In this document: piece by piece, positions 49,187 through 58,517 of the stretch | How the letters are laid out: every line of letters starts with the position of its first letter | Position numbering within the stretch: position 1 is the stretch's first letter | Source: Methanomicrobiales archaeon HGW-Methanomicrobiales-1 | GTDB taxonomy: Archaea > Halobacteriota > Methanomicrobia > Methanomicrobiales > Methanospirillaceae | NCBI GenBank assembly: GCA_002839675.1 | Contig: PGYM01000001.1 | Coordinates: forward strand, 672,683-736,682 | Direction: 5' to 3' | DNA length: 64,000 nucleotides | The notes under the pieces: generated by a model | Databases searched by the model: none | The model's input: only the letters and a program-made list of their open reading frames with translations | Told to the model about the DNA's origin: nothing | Position numbers and translations under genes: made by a program

Positions 49187-49538
49187 GGAGATTCCCCGCT
49201 TGTGCGTTCTGGAAGATCTGGATATTATAGGTGAATATTTCATCCCGGGCATTCCTAAAGACTTCGATCTGAAGCGAGGGTAAGAGATCTGCGGGCACGG
49301 GATGCCGTCCCGGGCCCCCATTGGGGATGCTCCCTTTTTCGGTGTCGATGAGTGGAAAAGGAATATAATTAAGCACTCTTATCTCACCAAACGGGTAATC
49401 CATCTCATCGAAAGCGTCCCACCCATCCGGACGGGATCATTTCAAAACCCACAAATAGAACCGGTACAAGAATTCCCTACGGGAAAATATGACGGCCGGG
49501 ACACCGGTGTACCAAAAAACTCCGGAGATTACGCTGCT
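49187..49538. other. Divergent intergenic region
   Basis: About 350 bases between the APH-family gene and the duplicated membrane protein gene. Open frames exist on both strands but overlap each other and lack ribosome sites or recognisable sequence. A GGAG at 49523-49526 precedes the plus-strand gene. Nothing else is apparent. Confidence 0.35.
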
Positions 49539-50780
49539 ATGACAAACGAAACCGCCCATGTCCCGGCATATACCGGTGAATTTGATTTCACGCTGGAGTC
49601 CGTGATCCTGCTTGTTCTTGGAATCTTCATGGGCCTCTTTGGTCTCCTCCTCTTCTCCATCACGACCGGTGCACTCCCCTATGCCCCGGACAGCACCTAT
49701 GGTCTCTTCCTGGTCATCGTTGCGCTGCAGGTCATCACGATGGGCAAGACTCCGCTGGGGGATCTCCGCCGGACATGGCTCGTTATCATCCTCGGGATTG
49801 CGGCCGGCATCACCGGGATGCTTGCCTGCTTCATCCCCGGACTCCTCTCCGATATCGTACGGATACTGGTCGGTGTTATCCTCATCCTCGGGGGTGCAGT
49901 CCTCCTGCTCCAGCTCTTCTTCCACAAGGAGAAGGCCGCCCACTGGTTCAGTGTCCCCGGCATCCTCCGGCACCTCACCGTTGCCTGCGCTCTTGTATAT
50001 TTCATGGCGTTCCTGCTCGGTCTTGTCACGCTCATCCCCGCCATCACGACCAACCAGCTCACTGCCGTTCTCCTCATCATCGATGGAGCAGCCCTCTTCT
50101 ACCTTGCCTGGTGCATCGATGTTGTCGGGAAGAAATACCCAAAGAAGCCTGAACCGGCCGGTGAGGTCCGGGAAAAAACGGGCCTGATCTTCCTTATCCG
50201 GGAAGTCCCCCTGCCGTTCACGACCGCATTGCTCATCTTCCTTGGCGTGCTCTTAACGCTGCTAGCCATCCTGCTTGTCCCGGTCAACCTTGGGACGCTT
50301 CCGTTCTCGCCCGATGGCCAGCTCGGGCTTCTGCTCGTTATCATGGCCATCCAGATCCTTGCAATGGGCGAGACGCCCCTTGGAGCGTTTAAGCGTTCGT
50401 GGTTCATTGTCACGATTGGCCTCGTCTTTGTCGCTATGGGGGTCTATTCCTGCATTGTACCGGGGGTTCTTACCGACCTGCTCCGCGTTATGCTCGGTCT
50501 CCTCAACCTTATCGGCAGCCTCGTCCTCCTTGCAGGCCGGGTTGTGCCGATGGTGTTGCAGCTGAGAAACGCTCCGGCCCGGCCGGTTGCGCTTCCGACA
50601 CCACTGCGGAACCTTCTCCTCACCCAGACCGCACTCAATATCATCGGGATCCTCTTTGGCATCTCCATGCTCCTGCCAGGGTTCATCCCCGGCATGGTCA
50701 CCGCAGCGATCCTCTTCTTCAATGGCCTGCTTCTCTTCTTCCTCGCGTACATCCTTGGCACCCTGCCCGCAGCGGAGTGA
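49539..50780 (+). CDS. Internally duplicated HdeD/DUF308-like membrane protein
   Basis: A 413-residue integral membrane protein consisting of two similar halves. Each half shows LLIFLGxxxxLLxLLL, then a stretch ending GTLPFSPDGQLGLLLVIMAIQILAMGETPLGAFKRSWFIV (second half) or ALPYAPDSTYGLFLVIVALQVITMGKTPLGDLRRTWLVI (first half, quoted in part by position 40-78), then CFIPGLL/CIVPGVL and a helical pair. The hydrophobic pattern with 'GVLLILGGAVLL' resembles HdeD/DUF308 repeats. Role unknown. ATG 49539 follows CCGGAG. It is predicted to have about 12 helices. Confidence 0.7.
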   Translation: MTNETAHVPAYTGEFDFTLESVILLVLGIFMGLFGLLLFSITTGALPYAPDSTYGLFLVIVALQVITMGKTPLGDLRRTWLVIILGIAAGITGMLACFIPGLLSDIVRILVGVILILGGAVLLLQLFFHKEKAAHWFSVPGILRHLTVACALVYFMAFLLGLVTLIPAITTNQLTAVLLIIDGAALFYLAWCIDVVGKKYPKKPEPAGEVREKTGLIFLIREVPLPFTTALLIFLGVLLTLLAILLVPVNLGTLPFSPDGQLGLLLVIMAIQILAMGETPLGAFKRSWFIVTIGLVFVAMGVYSCIVPGVLTDLLRVMLGLLNLIGSLVLLAGRVVPMVLQLRNAPARPVALPTPLRNLLLTQTALNIIGILFGISMLLPGFIPGMVTAAILFFNGLLLFFLAYILGTLPAAE

Positions 50781-51176
50781 TTTAAAAAGGAAAATTCATT
50801 TTTTCCTGGCAGGAAGCCCCACTCCTTCGCATTTATCCCGGCCTATGCCACCACACAAAAGCATATATCCTTGCTCAGATAACTGACCACGACAAGTCTG
50901 GTGAATTCTACCGGACGGTAAACTGTCGAATGGTCCATGATTATTTTTGTACTGATTGTGAATTTATCAGGAAAAAAATGGTCACGGGACTCAAAAGATC
51001 GGCAGTGAAAGAAATGTCATGCCCTGCCCGGTTCAACCCGCGGGAAGGGAAGTGGATGCCGGCAAACGGGGGCAAATCCGCACAAATGTCCGCGGAATGA
51101 AGATGTTACGCGGATATACCGGTAAAAATGCAGCAGAAAATACCTGGACAACCAGATCATCAGCAAGGGAATGTGA
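50781..51176. other. Region upstream of tfb with one possible small gene
   Basis: Between the duplicated membrane protein and tfb. It contains one short ORF with a cysteine motif (50930-51100, listed separately) and otherwise no supported feature. The tfb leader from 51101 contains no clear TATA box. AAGGGAATG at 51166-51174 precedes its start. Confidence 0.35.
50930..51100 (+). CDS. Possible 56-residue cysteine-containing protein
   Basis: From ATG 50930 the frame encodes MVHDYFCTDCEFIRKK, then a basic middle, SCPARFNPREGKWMP and ends KSAQMSAE. The C-x2-C with a later SCPARF could bind zinc, and the composition is plausible for a small nucleic-acid-binding protein. There is no good ribosome site, and no homologue is recalled, so it may be chance. 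It precedes tfb by 76 nt. Confidence 0.3.
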   Translation: MVHDYFCTDCEFIRKKMVTGLKRSAVKEMSCPARFNPREGKWMPANGGKSAQMSAE

Positions 51177-52181
51177 ATGGCGGAAATTGAACAGTTAAAA
51201 GTCCTCCAGTCTCAGCGGGAATCGTTCAAATCACGAACGAAACAGAATGAGCTGGAGAAGAAAGCGGAAAACCAGACCGAAACCACCTGCCCGGAGTGTG
51301 GCAGCCGCGTGCTGGTCCACGACCGTGAGCGGGCAGAACTGGTCTGCAAGAATTGCGGGCTGGTACTTGATGACGAGTTCATTGACCGGGGTCCCGAGTG
51401 GCGTGCGTTTGACTCCGAGCAGCGGAACAAACGGGCCCGTACCGGCGCACCGATGACCATGACGATCCATGACAAGGGTCTCTCCACCATGATCGACTGG
51501 CGCAACAAGGATTCGTATGGCAGATCGATCTCGTCCAAGAACCGGGCCCAGCTTTACCGTCTCCGCAAATGGCAGCGCCGTATCCGCGTCAGCAATGCGA
51601 CCGAGCGGAACCTGGCGTTTGCACTATCGGAACTGGACCGGATGGCTTCCGCACTGGGCCTGCCGCGGAACATCCGCGAGAGCTCCGCGGTGGTGTACCG
51701 TGATGCCGTTGATAAGAACCTGATCCGTGGCCGGAGCATCGAAGGCGTAGCAGCAGCAGCGCTCTATGCCGCCTGCCGGCAGTGCAGCGTGCCCAGAACC
51801 CTCGATGAGATTGCAGAAGTCTCCCGGGTATCGAGAAAAGAGATCGGCAGGACTTTCCGGTTCATCTCCCGTGAACTGAGTTTAAGGCTCCTTCCAACCT
51901 CGCCGATGGACTACGTGCCCCGGTTCTGTTCGGGCCTCACCCTCAAAGGAGAAGTCCAGAGCCGGACCATCGAGATCCTCCGGCTGGCTACCGAACATGA
52001 ACTGACGAGCGGCAAGGGGCCAACCGGTGTCGCGGCAGCAGCGATCTACATTGCCTCCATCCTCAGCGGAGAGCGGCGCACCCAGCGCGAAGTAGCAGAA
52101 GTTGCCGGTGTGACCGAAGTCACCATACGGAACCGGTACAAGGAACTTGCAGAAAAACTGGATATCGAGATCATTCTCTGA
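51177..52181 (+). CDS. tfb: Transcription initiation factor IIB (TFB)
   Basis: Archaeal TFB recruits RNA polymerase to TBP-bound promoters. The 334-residue protein has the zinc ribbon [23 protein letters not shown] in its first 60 residues, the B-reader/linker ([34 protein letters not shown]) and two cyclin folds (about 130-230 and 235-330) with [17 protein letters not shown] and [16 protein letters not shown]. Length and all domains are normal. An N-terminal basic coiled region of about 30 residues precedes the ribbon. It is monocistronic, followed by a repeat copy. Confidence 0.97.
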   Translation: MAEIEQLKVLQSQRESFKSRTKQNELEKKAENQTETTCPECGSRVLVHDRERAELVCKNCGLVLDDEFIDRGPEWRAFDSEQRNKRARTGAPMTMTIHDKGLSTMIDWRNKDSYGRSISSKNRAQLYRLRKWQRRIRVSNATERNLAFALSELDRMASALGLPRNIRESSAVVYRDAVDKNLIRGRSIEGVAAAALYAACRQCSVPRTLDEIAEVSRVSRKEIGRTFRFISRELSLRLLPTSPMDYVPRFCSGLTLKGEVQSRTIEILRLATEHELTSGKGPTGVAAAAIYIASILSGERRTQREVAEVAGVTEVTIRNRYKELAEKLDIEIIL

Positions 52182-52254
52182 TCACCGTTTATGGTAATGC
52201 TTCAGAACGACCAAAGGGCGCTCATATTCAGACCTCTTAATTGAGCGTCCTCAT

Positions 52255-52456
52255 TTTTCAACTGCGATGGACCCCACCGTTCCCGAAGGGATTCCCCGCG
52301 GCGGTTCTGGTGCCTTGGCAAAGTGAGAAATTTTCCCGCCCCGATGTACCTCAAAGAGACCTTGGGGCGGGAAAACCTCGCAGGATAATGGACAATCCTG
52401 AAAATTTAAAAAAAAATGGGTGGTACCCTGTCCACATTACCCGGGGGGAAATCTAC
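52255..52456 (+). repeat. Composite repeat, structured part, copy C
   Basis: Located 75 nt after tfb. It retains CACCGTTCCCGAAGGGATTCCCCGCGGCGG in part and a perfect 12-bp stem, TTTTCCCGCCCC at 52331-52342 with GGGGCGGGAAAA at 52364-52375, enclosing a 21-nt loop. Loop bases differ from copies A and B but the stem is kept. Downstream, GGGTGGTACCCTGTCC (about 52421-52436) is the dyad-unit ending in inverted orientation. The stem could terminate tfb transcripts. Confidence 0.65.
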
Positions 52457-52529
52457 TCCTTTCGCAGCACAAAGAGAAGTGACCCTGCTGTAGGCATGGT
52501 CCCGCTCCGGGAACAACGAACGGTGGATC

Positions 52530-53282
52530 TCATACCCAGCCAAAGAGACCTTTATTCTGTTGAGCCTGGGCTATAAGCTGTTGCTCCTGTGCCAATTGCT
52601 GCTGGAGTATCTGGATCTGCAGTTCCATCTGTGCACGGGTATCTGCATCCAGTGTTGTGGTATTCATAAGATCCCCGATCTCGCTGATGCGGGCCTGGTT
52701 CTGTACGGTCAGGTTAGCCAGTTCCGCTGCAGCCTGTTGGTCGCCGCCAAAGAAGAACAGGCTGAACATATCCCGGTTCTTTATCCGTTCCTCGTACTGC
52801 TGGCTTGCAATTGCGGAATTGTTGAACTGCCGGGCAATTGCTGAGATCTGCGGGCCAATCCCCCCGGTGCGATTTTCCATGGCCAGCAATGCGTGGACCG
52901 CTTCCCTGACCTCGTTCTGGTTCCTTTCTAAACCCGGCGGGATCGTGCTTTCGTTCCGCAGTAAAGCCCCGTGTTCCTCGCCACTCTGGTTCTTCAGCCC
53001 GGGAACCGGGGAGATTGTGCGTGGCGTATATGAGTTATTCCTGTTCTCGTTCCGTACTTCCTGTTGATCGTTTCTTGCGATATTTTGGGTCTGCGTAAGG
53101 GAAATGCGGTTGTCTTCAGCCCCGCTAACATCACTCTTTCCCCCTTGAGACTGGCCGTTATTCTCTGCGGCCCCGATTGAGATGCCGTTCTGAACCCCCT
53201 TTTCCTCCTTTTCTGCAAGTACCGGCAGTACAAGGAACGAAAGAAACAGGGCAATGATCAATAGCATGTATATTTTTTTCAT
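52530..53282 (-). CDS. Secreted coiled-coil protein, Gln/Asn-rich
   Basis: A 250-residue exported protein of unknown function. ATG 53282 is fixed by GGAGG (53291-53295, minus strand) 8 nt upstream, although an in-frame ATG 53297 exists. MKKIYMLLIIALFLSFLVLPVLA is a cleavable signal peptide without lipobox. A low-complexity Gln/Asn/Glu-rich middle follows, then a helical C-terminal part (AAAELANLTVQNQARISEIGDLM..., QMELQIQILQQQLAQEQQLIAQAQQ) that is predicted to form a coiled coil. It ends GLFGWV. No relatives are recognised. Confidence 0.75.
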   Translation of the reverse strand: MKKIYMLLIIALFLSFLVLPVLAEKEEKGVQNGISIGAAENNGQSQGGKSDVSGAEDNRISLTQTQNIARNDQQEVRNENRNNSYTPRTISPVPGLKNQSGEEHGALLRNESTIPPGLERNQNEVREAVHALLAMENRTGGIGPQISAIARQFNNSAIASQQYEERIKNRDMFSLFFFGGDQQAAAELANLTVQNQARISEIGDLMNTTTLDADTRAQMELQIQILQQQLAQEQQLIAQAQQNKGLFGWV

Positions 53283-53494
53283 ATTCTTTTCCTCCATTTT
53301 ACTACCACCATTGCATAGGAAGCCAATAAAATTACCTGCTCGTTACCGGGAAATGCCGGTCGATGAACTTTAGAAATTTTTTACCGAATGGGATGGATTC
53401 CCTGCTATCGCGGGACCATATGACCCTGCCGGAACAATTGCAGGAACGACGATTTGCCCCAGCCACTAGCGCCAGCAAAAAAATAGTTTTTCGT

Positions 53495-55636
53495 TTATTG
53501 TTTCAGGTACTGCATAACGGGCGTGTCGATATCGAATTTTCCCGTACTTTTCATCCGGACATGCGAGCCGGTCACTTTCTTGTACACTTCAGGATAGAGT
53601 TGCCGGAACGTGATGTTGCCATCTGCCTGGAGCGTGGTGATAACACCTGAGGTGAACTCGTCAGAGAGCCATTGTCGGATGTCCACATCGTAGGTAGCCC
53701 CGAGCGAGGGTTCATTTTTGGCTGCCCCGGTCAGGTACAGGATACCCGGTGCGGTAACATTGGTGGCCATGCTCTCCCCAAAACAGGTATCCACGAAAAA
53801 GGCGATCTGCCGGTATTGGTGATCTTTTCTCATCGAATTCGTAAGAGCAGTAAAATCTTCCGTGGTCAGTAACGAGTTACCCGTTCCGAATACGATATTG
53901 CCCGGCGATCCGTGACTTGCAATATACACGAACACATCGGTGCTGGCATTGCTCTCCAGCACAACCGGGGTGAATTCGGTCCTGGTGCCGGTCATAACGT
54001 TCCCAAACGTGGCAGCAGTCACATTTGCACCGGTGTAATCCGCCTGCGCCCCGGACCGGATATTCTGTCCCTTGGGAATATTATGGATGTCTCCCCGGAG
54101 GGGATTTTCCGGGACGGTGGGGACATCATCGTATACCATGAGAATGATGTTGTTGTCGCTGACCCCGTTCTGGCGGAGCAGGGTATAGACGGCCAGGGCA
54201 TCGGCCTGGTGCCGGTAATTTGACCATCCCCGCGAGGGACCGACAATTACGGCTTTAAAATTTGTCCTATCGACCGGAGCGCTGTATGTTACGGTAAGGG
54301 TTGACGACGAGGACATAAGTCCGGCCGAAGCCCGGGACTGCCCGGCAGATTCGCCGCCAATTTTTTCCGTGACGGTGCTGTTATTTGAATCAAGGACCCG
54401 GATGGTCCGGAACGTGCCGTTGTTTACCTGCCAGTTGGCGTAATACGAGGCGATTGGGTCTACGCCCAGCACTTCATCGTACTCCAGGCCACCGCTTGCG
54501 CCGGTGATCCAGGGCATGGGCCCATGCAGGGTATCCTGAAGCGCTGTGCGGATTCCCTGGGCATCCCACCCGGTGACTGTTGCTTCGCCAAAAACAACCT
54601 CATGGACCGAGTCTGCAAGCGACTCAAAGGGGGCTCGCTCCTGGCGGGCTTCGGTAAGTGCGGCTATCAGGAGGGCATCATATGTTGGCGCGGCAAAATC
54701 TGCCGGCCGGTACCCGAATTTCTTCTCGTACGCTTCGGTAAACCCGGTTGTCGGATCGGCCGTAGGGCCGGTCCCCTCAAGTCCTTCGGCAGCTGCGCCA
54801 AGCGAACTGATCAGGGCCGGTTTGGCCGCGGCATCGGTGAGGAACAGTTTTGTCCTGCTGCCGGACCGGTCGATCGCCCGCTTGATCGTTGCAGCGTCTT
54901 GCGGCCACGCCACTGCAACAATATAATCCGGGTTAGTCTTCAGGGCCTCGGTTACATCGGCTTCAAGCGTGGGCGACCCTGCATCGAACTGGCGAATGAA
55001 CGGGACCTCGATGCCGTATTCGGTTGCAAAGAACCCGGTCCAGTCATAGAAGGTATCGCCATAGGTGCTGTTCTCCGCGAGCAATGCAATTTTTGTCACC
55101 CCTTTGCCTTTCAGGATCGTGAGGATAACCTTGACCTGGGCTACATCACCCTCCACGGTCCGCCAGATATACCCGTTCTTTCCGAACGCTCGCAGGATAT
55201 CGCCGGATGTCGCGGCCGGGCTGATCAGAACTTTCTTTTTCGCAATGAATCCGGGAGCGAGCGCGAAGACGTCAACACTTTTGTCCGGTCCTATCACGAT
55301 CCGGATGGAATCATCGTTTAAGAACTCCTGTCCCAGCCGGGTTGTATTACCGGATCCCGTATCCTTGTATACGAGTTCAACCGGCCTCCCCGCTATCCCG
55401 CCCTGGCTGTTGATGGTGTCTTTGGCCCATTCGAGCGGCACTTTGAATTCTACATCGCCGGTCATGGGAAGGAGGACACCGATCCGTACCGGGGTGTTTG
55501 CGTGGATGATCGTGTACCCTATCCAGGCGCCGGCGGCAAGGAGTGCCAGAATAAGAGCGATGAGCAGAATCGTTTTCTTGTTAATGAATATCACCCCATT
55601 ACTCAGGATGGATCGGGTTATCCCGGGTAAGAGCAT
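53495..55636 (-). CDS. Periplasmic-binding-protein/legumain-like C13 peptidase fusion
   Basis: A 713-residue membrane-anchored extracytoplasmic protein. After an N-terminal helix (TILLIALILALLAAGAWIGY) comes a type I periplasmic binding domain of the Leu/Ile/Val-receptor kind (IGVLLPMTGDVEF, AKDTINSQGGIAGRPVELVYKD, ISPAATSGD, AVAWPQDAATI) to about residue 400. From about 450 a caspase-fold C13 domain follows: NYRHQADALAVYTLLRQNG, MVYDDVPTVPENPLRG, the catalytic His 575 in IASHGSPG and the catalytic Cys 618 in FVDTCFGESM, as in legumain and GPI8. A ligand-gated protease is suggested (inference). M1 at 55636 lacks a Shine-Dalgarno; the exact start is uncertain. Confidence 0.85.
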   Translation of the reverse strand: MLLPGITRSILSNGVIFINKKTILLIALILALLAAGAWIGYTIIHANTPVRIGVLLPMTGDVEFKVPLEWAKDTINSQGGIAGRPVELVYKDTGSGNTTRLGQEFLNDDSIRIVIGPDKSVDVFALAPGFIAKKKVLISPAATSGDILRAFGKNGYIWRTVEGDVAQVKVILTILKGKGVTKIALLAENSTYGDTFYDWTGFFATEYGIEVPFIRQFDAGSPTLEADVTEALKTNPDYIVAVAWPQDAATIKRAIDRSGSRTKLFLTDAAAKPALISSLGAAAEGLEGTGPTADPTTGFTEAYEKKFGYRPADFAAPTYDALLIAALTEARQERAPFESLADSVHEVVFGEATVTGWDAQGIRTALQDTLHGPMPWITGASGGLEYDEVLGVDPIASYYANWQVNNGTFRTIRVLDSNNSTVTEKIGGESAGQSRASAGLMSSSSTLTVTYSAPVDRTNFKAVIVGPSRGWSNYRHQADALAVYTLLRQNGVSDNNIILMVYDDVPTVPENPLRGDIHNIPKGQNIRSGAQADYTGANVTAATFGNVMTGTRTEFTPVVLESNASTDVFVYIASHGSPGNIVFGTGNSLLTTEDFTALTNSMRKDHQYRQIAFFVDTCFGESMATNVTAPGILYLTGAAKNEPSLGATYDVDIRQWLSDEFTSGVITTLQADGNITFRQLYPEVYKKVTGSHVRMKSTGKFDIDTPVMQYLKQ

Positions 55637-55746
55637 CTTTTATTTTGTATAATAATGATGGGAAAAGCGGCATGATAAGGATAGTTATCCGGGGCCTCTT
55701 TTACCTCGGTCTTGCCCGGGATAGGATGAGATTCCAGCCCCTCCCC

Positions 55747-56772
55747 CTACATGAACAGGCTGATTACCCGGAATATCAAAAACCCGAGCCCGGCACTGAG
55801 GGGAATGGTCAGTACCCATGCCCACAGGATCCTTTTCCCGACACCCCAGCCAACATTATGAACTCCGCTCGTGGAACCCACGCCCATGATCGCAGAACTG
55901 ATCACCTGGGTAGTACTGACCGGGATCCCTCCGAGGGTTGCCCCGATAATGGTCATGGCGCTCGCGGTCTCTGCGGCAAACCCATGGACCGGCCGAACCT
56001 TCATGATCTTGTATCCCATGGTCTTGACAATGCGCATACCTCCTGAAAGGGTGCCAAGCGATATCGCGCCATAACAGGCAATGATGACCCATGGCGGGAC
56101 AGGAAGGTTGCCCGTGTCGGCAGATGCCCCGAAATAGCCGATGGAGAAGAGCAGGGGAAGAATAATGCCGACGGTCTTCTGGGCATCGTTCGAACCATGG
56201 GAGAAGCTGAATAACGCCGCCGAACAGAGCTGGAGTTTTTTGAAATAATAATCAGCTTTTACCTTCGGAGCTCCCCGGACGGTGCGGAGCAGGAGGACCA
56301 TGAACAGGTATCCCGCAACCAGGCCGACAATGGCAGACACGACCATGAATGCAATGGTCAGTCCGATCGTTTCCCAGTGAATCACCGATACACCAGCCGC
56401 AGAGATCCCCGCTCCCACCAGGCCCCCGATGAGTGCATGCGACGATGAGGTGGGAAGGGCGACCTTCCAGGTGAAGATATTCCAGGCTATCGCCGCGAGC
56501 AATGCCCCCAGGATAATGTACGGGATCATGCTGGCTGCAACCTGGTTGAGGTTGACGATATGGGCCATCGTGGAGGCTACGGCAACTCCCATCACGAATG
56601 CAGCAACAAAATTAAAAAACGCTGCAAAGATCACCGCTTTTCGCGGCGTGAGGACTTTTGTTGAGATGACCGTGGATATCGCATTTGCCGCATCGTGGAA
56701 CCCGTTGGTAAAGTCGAAGATCAGGGCAATGATGATGATCGCTGCAATAAGGATTTCCGGTGGCAGAAGCAT
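55747..56772 (-). CDS. pit: PiT-family inorganic phosphate transporter
   Basis: A 341-residue phosphate:cation symporter in the cytoplasmic membrane. The duplicated PiT signature is visible: FDFTNGFHDAANAISTVISTKVLTPR at the N-terminus and FSHGSNDAQKTVGIILPLL in the second half, with about ten hydrophobic segments. The length is that of the short prokaryotic PiT. It starts 35 nt after a PhoU-like (DUF47) gene, the usual partner of PiT carriers. Confidence 0.93.
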   Translation of the reverse strand: MLLPPEILIAAIIIIALIFDFTNGFHDAANAISTVISTKVLTPRKAVIFAAFFNFVAAFVMGVAVASTMAHIVNLNQVAASMIPYIILGALLAAIAWNIFTWKVALPTSSSHALIGGLVGAGISAAGVSVIHWETIGLTIAFMVVSAIVGLVAGYLFMVLLLRTVRGAPKVKADYYFKKLQLCSAALFSFSHGSNDAQKTVGIILPLLFSIGYFGASADTGNLPVPPWVIIACYGAISLGTLSGGMRIVKTMGYKIMKVRPVHGFAAETASAMTIIGATLGGIPVSTTQVISSAIMGVGSTSGVHNVGWGVGKRILWAWVLTIPLSAGLGFLIFRVISLFM

Positions 56773-56807
56773 CTTAGTCCCCCCGATTCAGAGAAATCCC
56801 GGCTCGT

Positions 56808-57437
56808 TCAGGCATGGCGGATGGCAATGTTCGAGAGTACATCTGCGGCGTTTTTACAATGACCGGTCGTTTCTTCGAGGTGCTCATAGATATCCTTGGA
56901 CTTGATGACCTGGAGTGCATCCTCCCTCCGGACCACTTCAGTGATTGCATCCGAGAGCAGGTCATGGGAGAGGCGCCTCACCTGGCTCACCTCATGGCAA
57001 TGCTTCTCGATAAGCTCAGGATTTTTCATGGTCCTGATCCCTTTTATTGCAGCCTCGAGTTCGGTCACTGACAGGCTGATCATTTTGGCAAGAGAGACCA
57101 TGTGAGCGTCAGGTTGCCGGATATCGTAATAGAGCATCCGTTCGGCAGACCCTGCAATATAGACCATGACAGCGTCGAGTGCCAGTGCGAGACCCGATAT
57201 CTCTTCAGGCTCAAAAGGCGTAATAAAGACCTTCGAGAGTTCCCTCTTGATATCGCTGGTTACCCGGTCTGCCTGCTGCCCGAGAAGTTCGATCTCGCGG
57301 TATTTCTCCCTGGTATTGGTAAAATCTTCGGTAAGGATGACGAGTTTTGCGGCACTTTCTCCAAGCAGGGCTGCCTGTTGTTCGAAAAGGTCGAAAAAAA
57401 CCGTGTCCTGTGGAAGCAGAAATTCCCTTAAACCCAT
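56808..57437 (-). CDS. DUF47/PhoU-like phosphate transport regulator
   Basis: A 209-residue helical protein of the DUF47 (PhoU-like, 'phosphate transport regulator') family, which sits next to PiT genes in most prokaryotes and likely controls the carrier. It begins MGLREFLLPQDTVFFDLFEQQA, the family's conserved start, and continues with EIELLGQQADRVTSDIKRELSKVFITPFEPEE, whose acidic residues bind metal clusters in PhoU-like proteins. ATG 57437 is preferred (AGGA 5-6 nt upstream, homology begins there) over 57461. Confidence 0.92.
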   Translation of the reverse strand: MGLREFLLPQDTVFFDLFEQQAALLGESAAKLVILTEDFTNTREKYREIELLGQQADRVTSDIKRELSKVFITPFEPEEISGLALALDAVMVYIAGSAERMLYYDIRQPDAHMVSLAKMISLSVTELEAAIKGIRTMKNPELIEKHCHEVSQVRRLSHDLLSDAITEVVRREDALQVIKSKDIYEHLEETTGHCKNAADVLSNIAIRHA

Positions 57438-57512
57438 AAATATCCTGATCGGTATTCTCACAGGGATCTTAAAAACTGATGGGTTTTGCCCGAAGTCTTT
57501 CCCGGGCGGTAA

Positions 57513-58517
57513 CTAATGGGTCTCCCGGAATGGGATCAGGTGAACCAGTTTGTGAATTGACATTTCCGATAAGGTACTCTCTCCTTTCGTAATAAATTCA
57601 CAAATCCTGGGAAGAGCGATCACATCGATGAATTTGTCGATCTTTAAATCGGGATGAGAGCCATGAATGGACACGATTGCGCATCGTATTTTCGGGTTTT
57701 TCTCATAAAATTTGTATTCATCTTTCATATGGCACCAGAGGGTAAAGTTGGCAAGACGTACCTGGCGCTTCAGGTCATCGGTTTTAATTTCAACATCTGA
57801 CCCCTTCCAGCTCTTGGTTCCCACGAGGAATAATCCCGTGGGACCAATTACAATGTGATCGATCTGGTTGTACCTGACCTTGTCCTTTCGTTTACACCAG
57901 TAAATGGGATCGAAGAAATGTAAGTTGACCCCGCTTAAGACCTGGTATTCTTCAGGTAATGTTGAGAGGACGCTGATGACTTCTTCTTCTTCCTTTGCAT
58001 TCAGGAGCAATGAATTATTACGCGTAAGAAACTGTTGCGTTTCAGTGATGTTTTTACCGGCAGACCTGATGTTGTCGGGTTTATCTGCTATCGTTTTTTC
58101 CATCTGTTTTTTGGATCTCTCTCTATGCCATTTAGCCCCGATAAAAGGCAGGTTTATCCGGTAGGAACTGATAAGATTTGCGCCCCAGAACCAGATGATA
58201 TACACAAGAATCATGAAAAAAGAATCGCTTTCATCGATCCGGTCATTGATTTTCAGGATATGGGTATACACTTCCCGGGTGCGTTTTTCGATATCATCCT
58301 GTAACTGCTGGTCGAGTTGTGCTTCACGTTCTTCCAATGCAAGAATTATCTCGTCCTGCCGTTTTGCCTCTACTCCCTCGGCGTCGGCAAGGATTTCCGG
58401 ATAATCCTCCAGGAACTGGAGTATGTCTTTAAGCGTTGCCAGGTTTTTACCATGTATCGGTCTCGTTCCGTTCAGAAGGTAGCGGGTGCCGCCGGCAGTT
58501 CCGTGAATTTTTGCCAT
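57513..58517 (-). CDS. NERD-domain-like protein with membrane hairpin
   Basis: A 334-residue protein. A coiled-coil N-terminus (DEIILALEEREAQLDQQLQDDIEKR) leads to a single hydrophobic stretch FFMILVYIIWFWGANLISSY. The C-terminal half resembles the nuclease-related NERD domain: NAKEEEEVISVLSTLPEEYQVLSGVNL, then QIDHIVIGPTGLFLVGTKSWKG. In canonical NERD the last motif is ETK; here Glu is replaced by Gly, so nuclease activity is doubtful. ATG 58517 and the ordinary composition support the frame. Function unknown; a membrane-attached DNA-associated role is possible. Confidence 0.65.
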   Translation of the reverse strand: MAKIHGTAGGTRYLLNGTRPIHGKNLATLKDILQFLEDYPEILADAEGVEAKRQDEIILALEEREAQLDQQLQDDIEKRTREVYTHILKINDRIDESDSFFMILVYIIWFWGANLISSYRINLPFIGAKWHRERSKKQMEKTIADKPDNIRSAGKNITETQQFLTRNNSLLLNAKEEEEVISVLSTLPEEYQVLSGVNLHFFDPIYWCKRKDKVRYNQIDHIVIGPTGLFLVGTKSWKGSDVEIKTDDLKRQVRLANFTLWCHMKDEYKFYEKNPKIRCAIVSIHGSHPDLKIDKFIDVIALPRICEFITKGESTLSEMSIHKLVHLIPFRETH

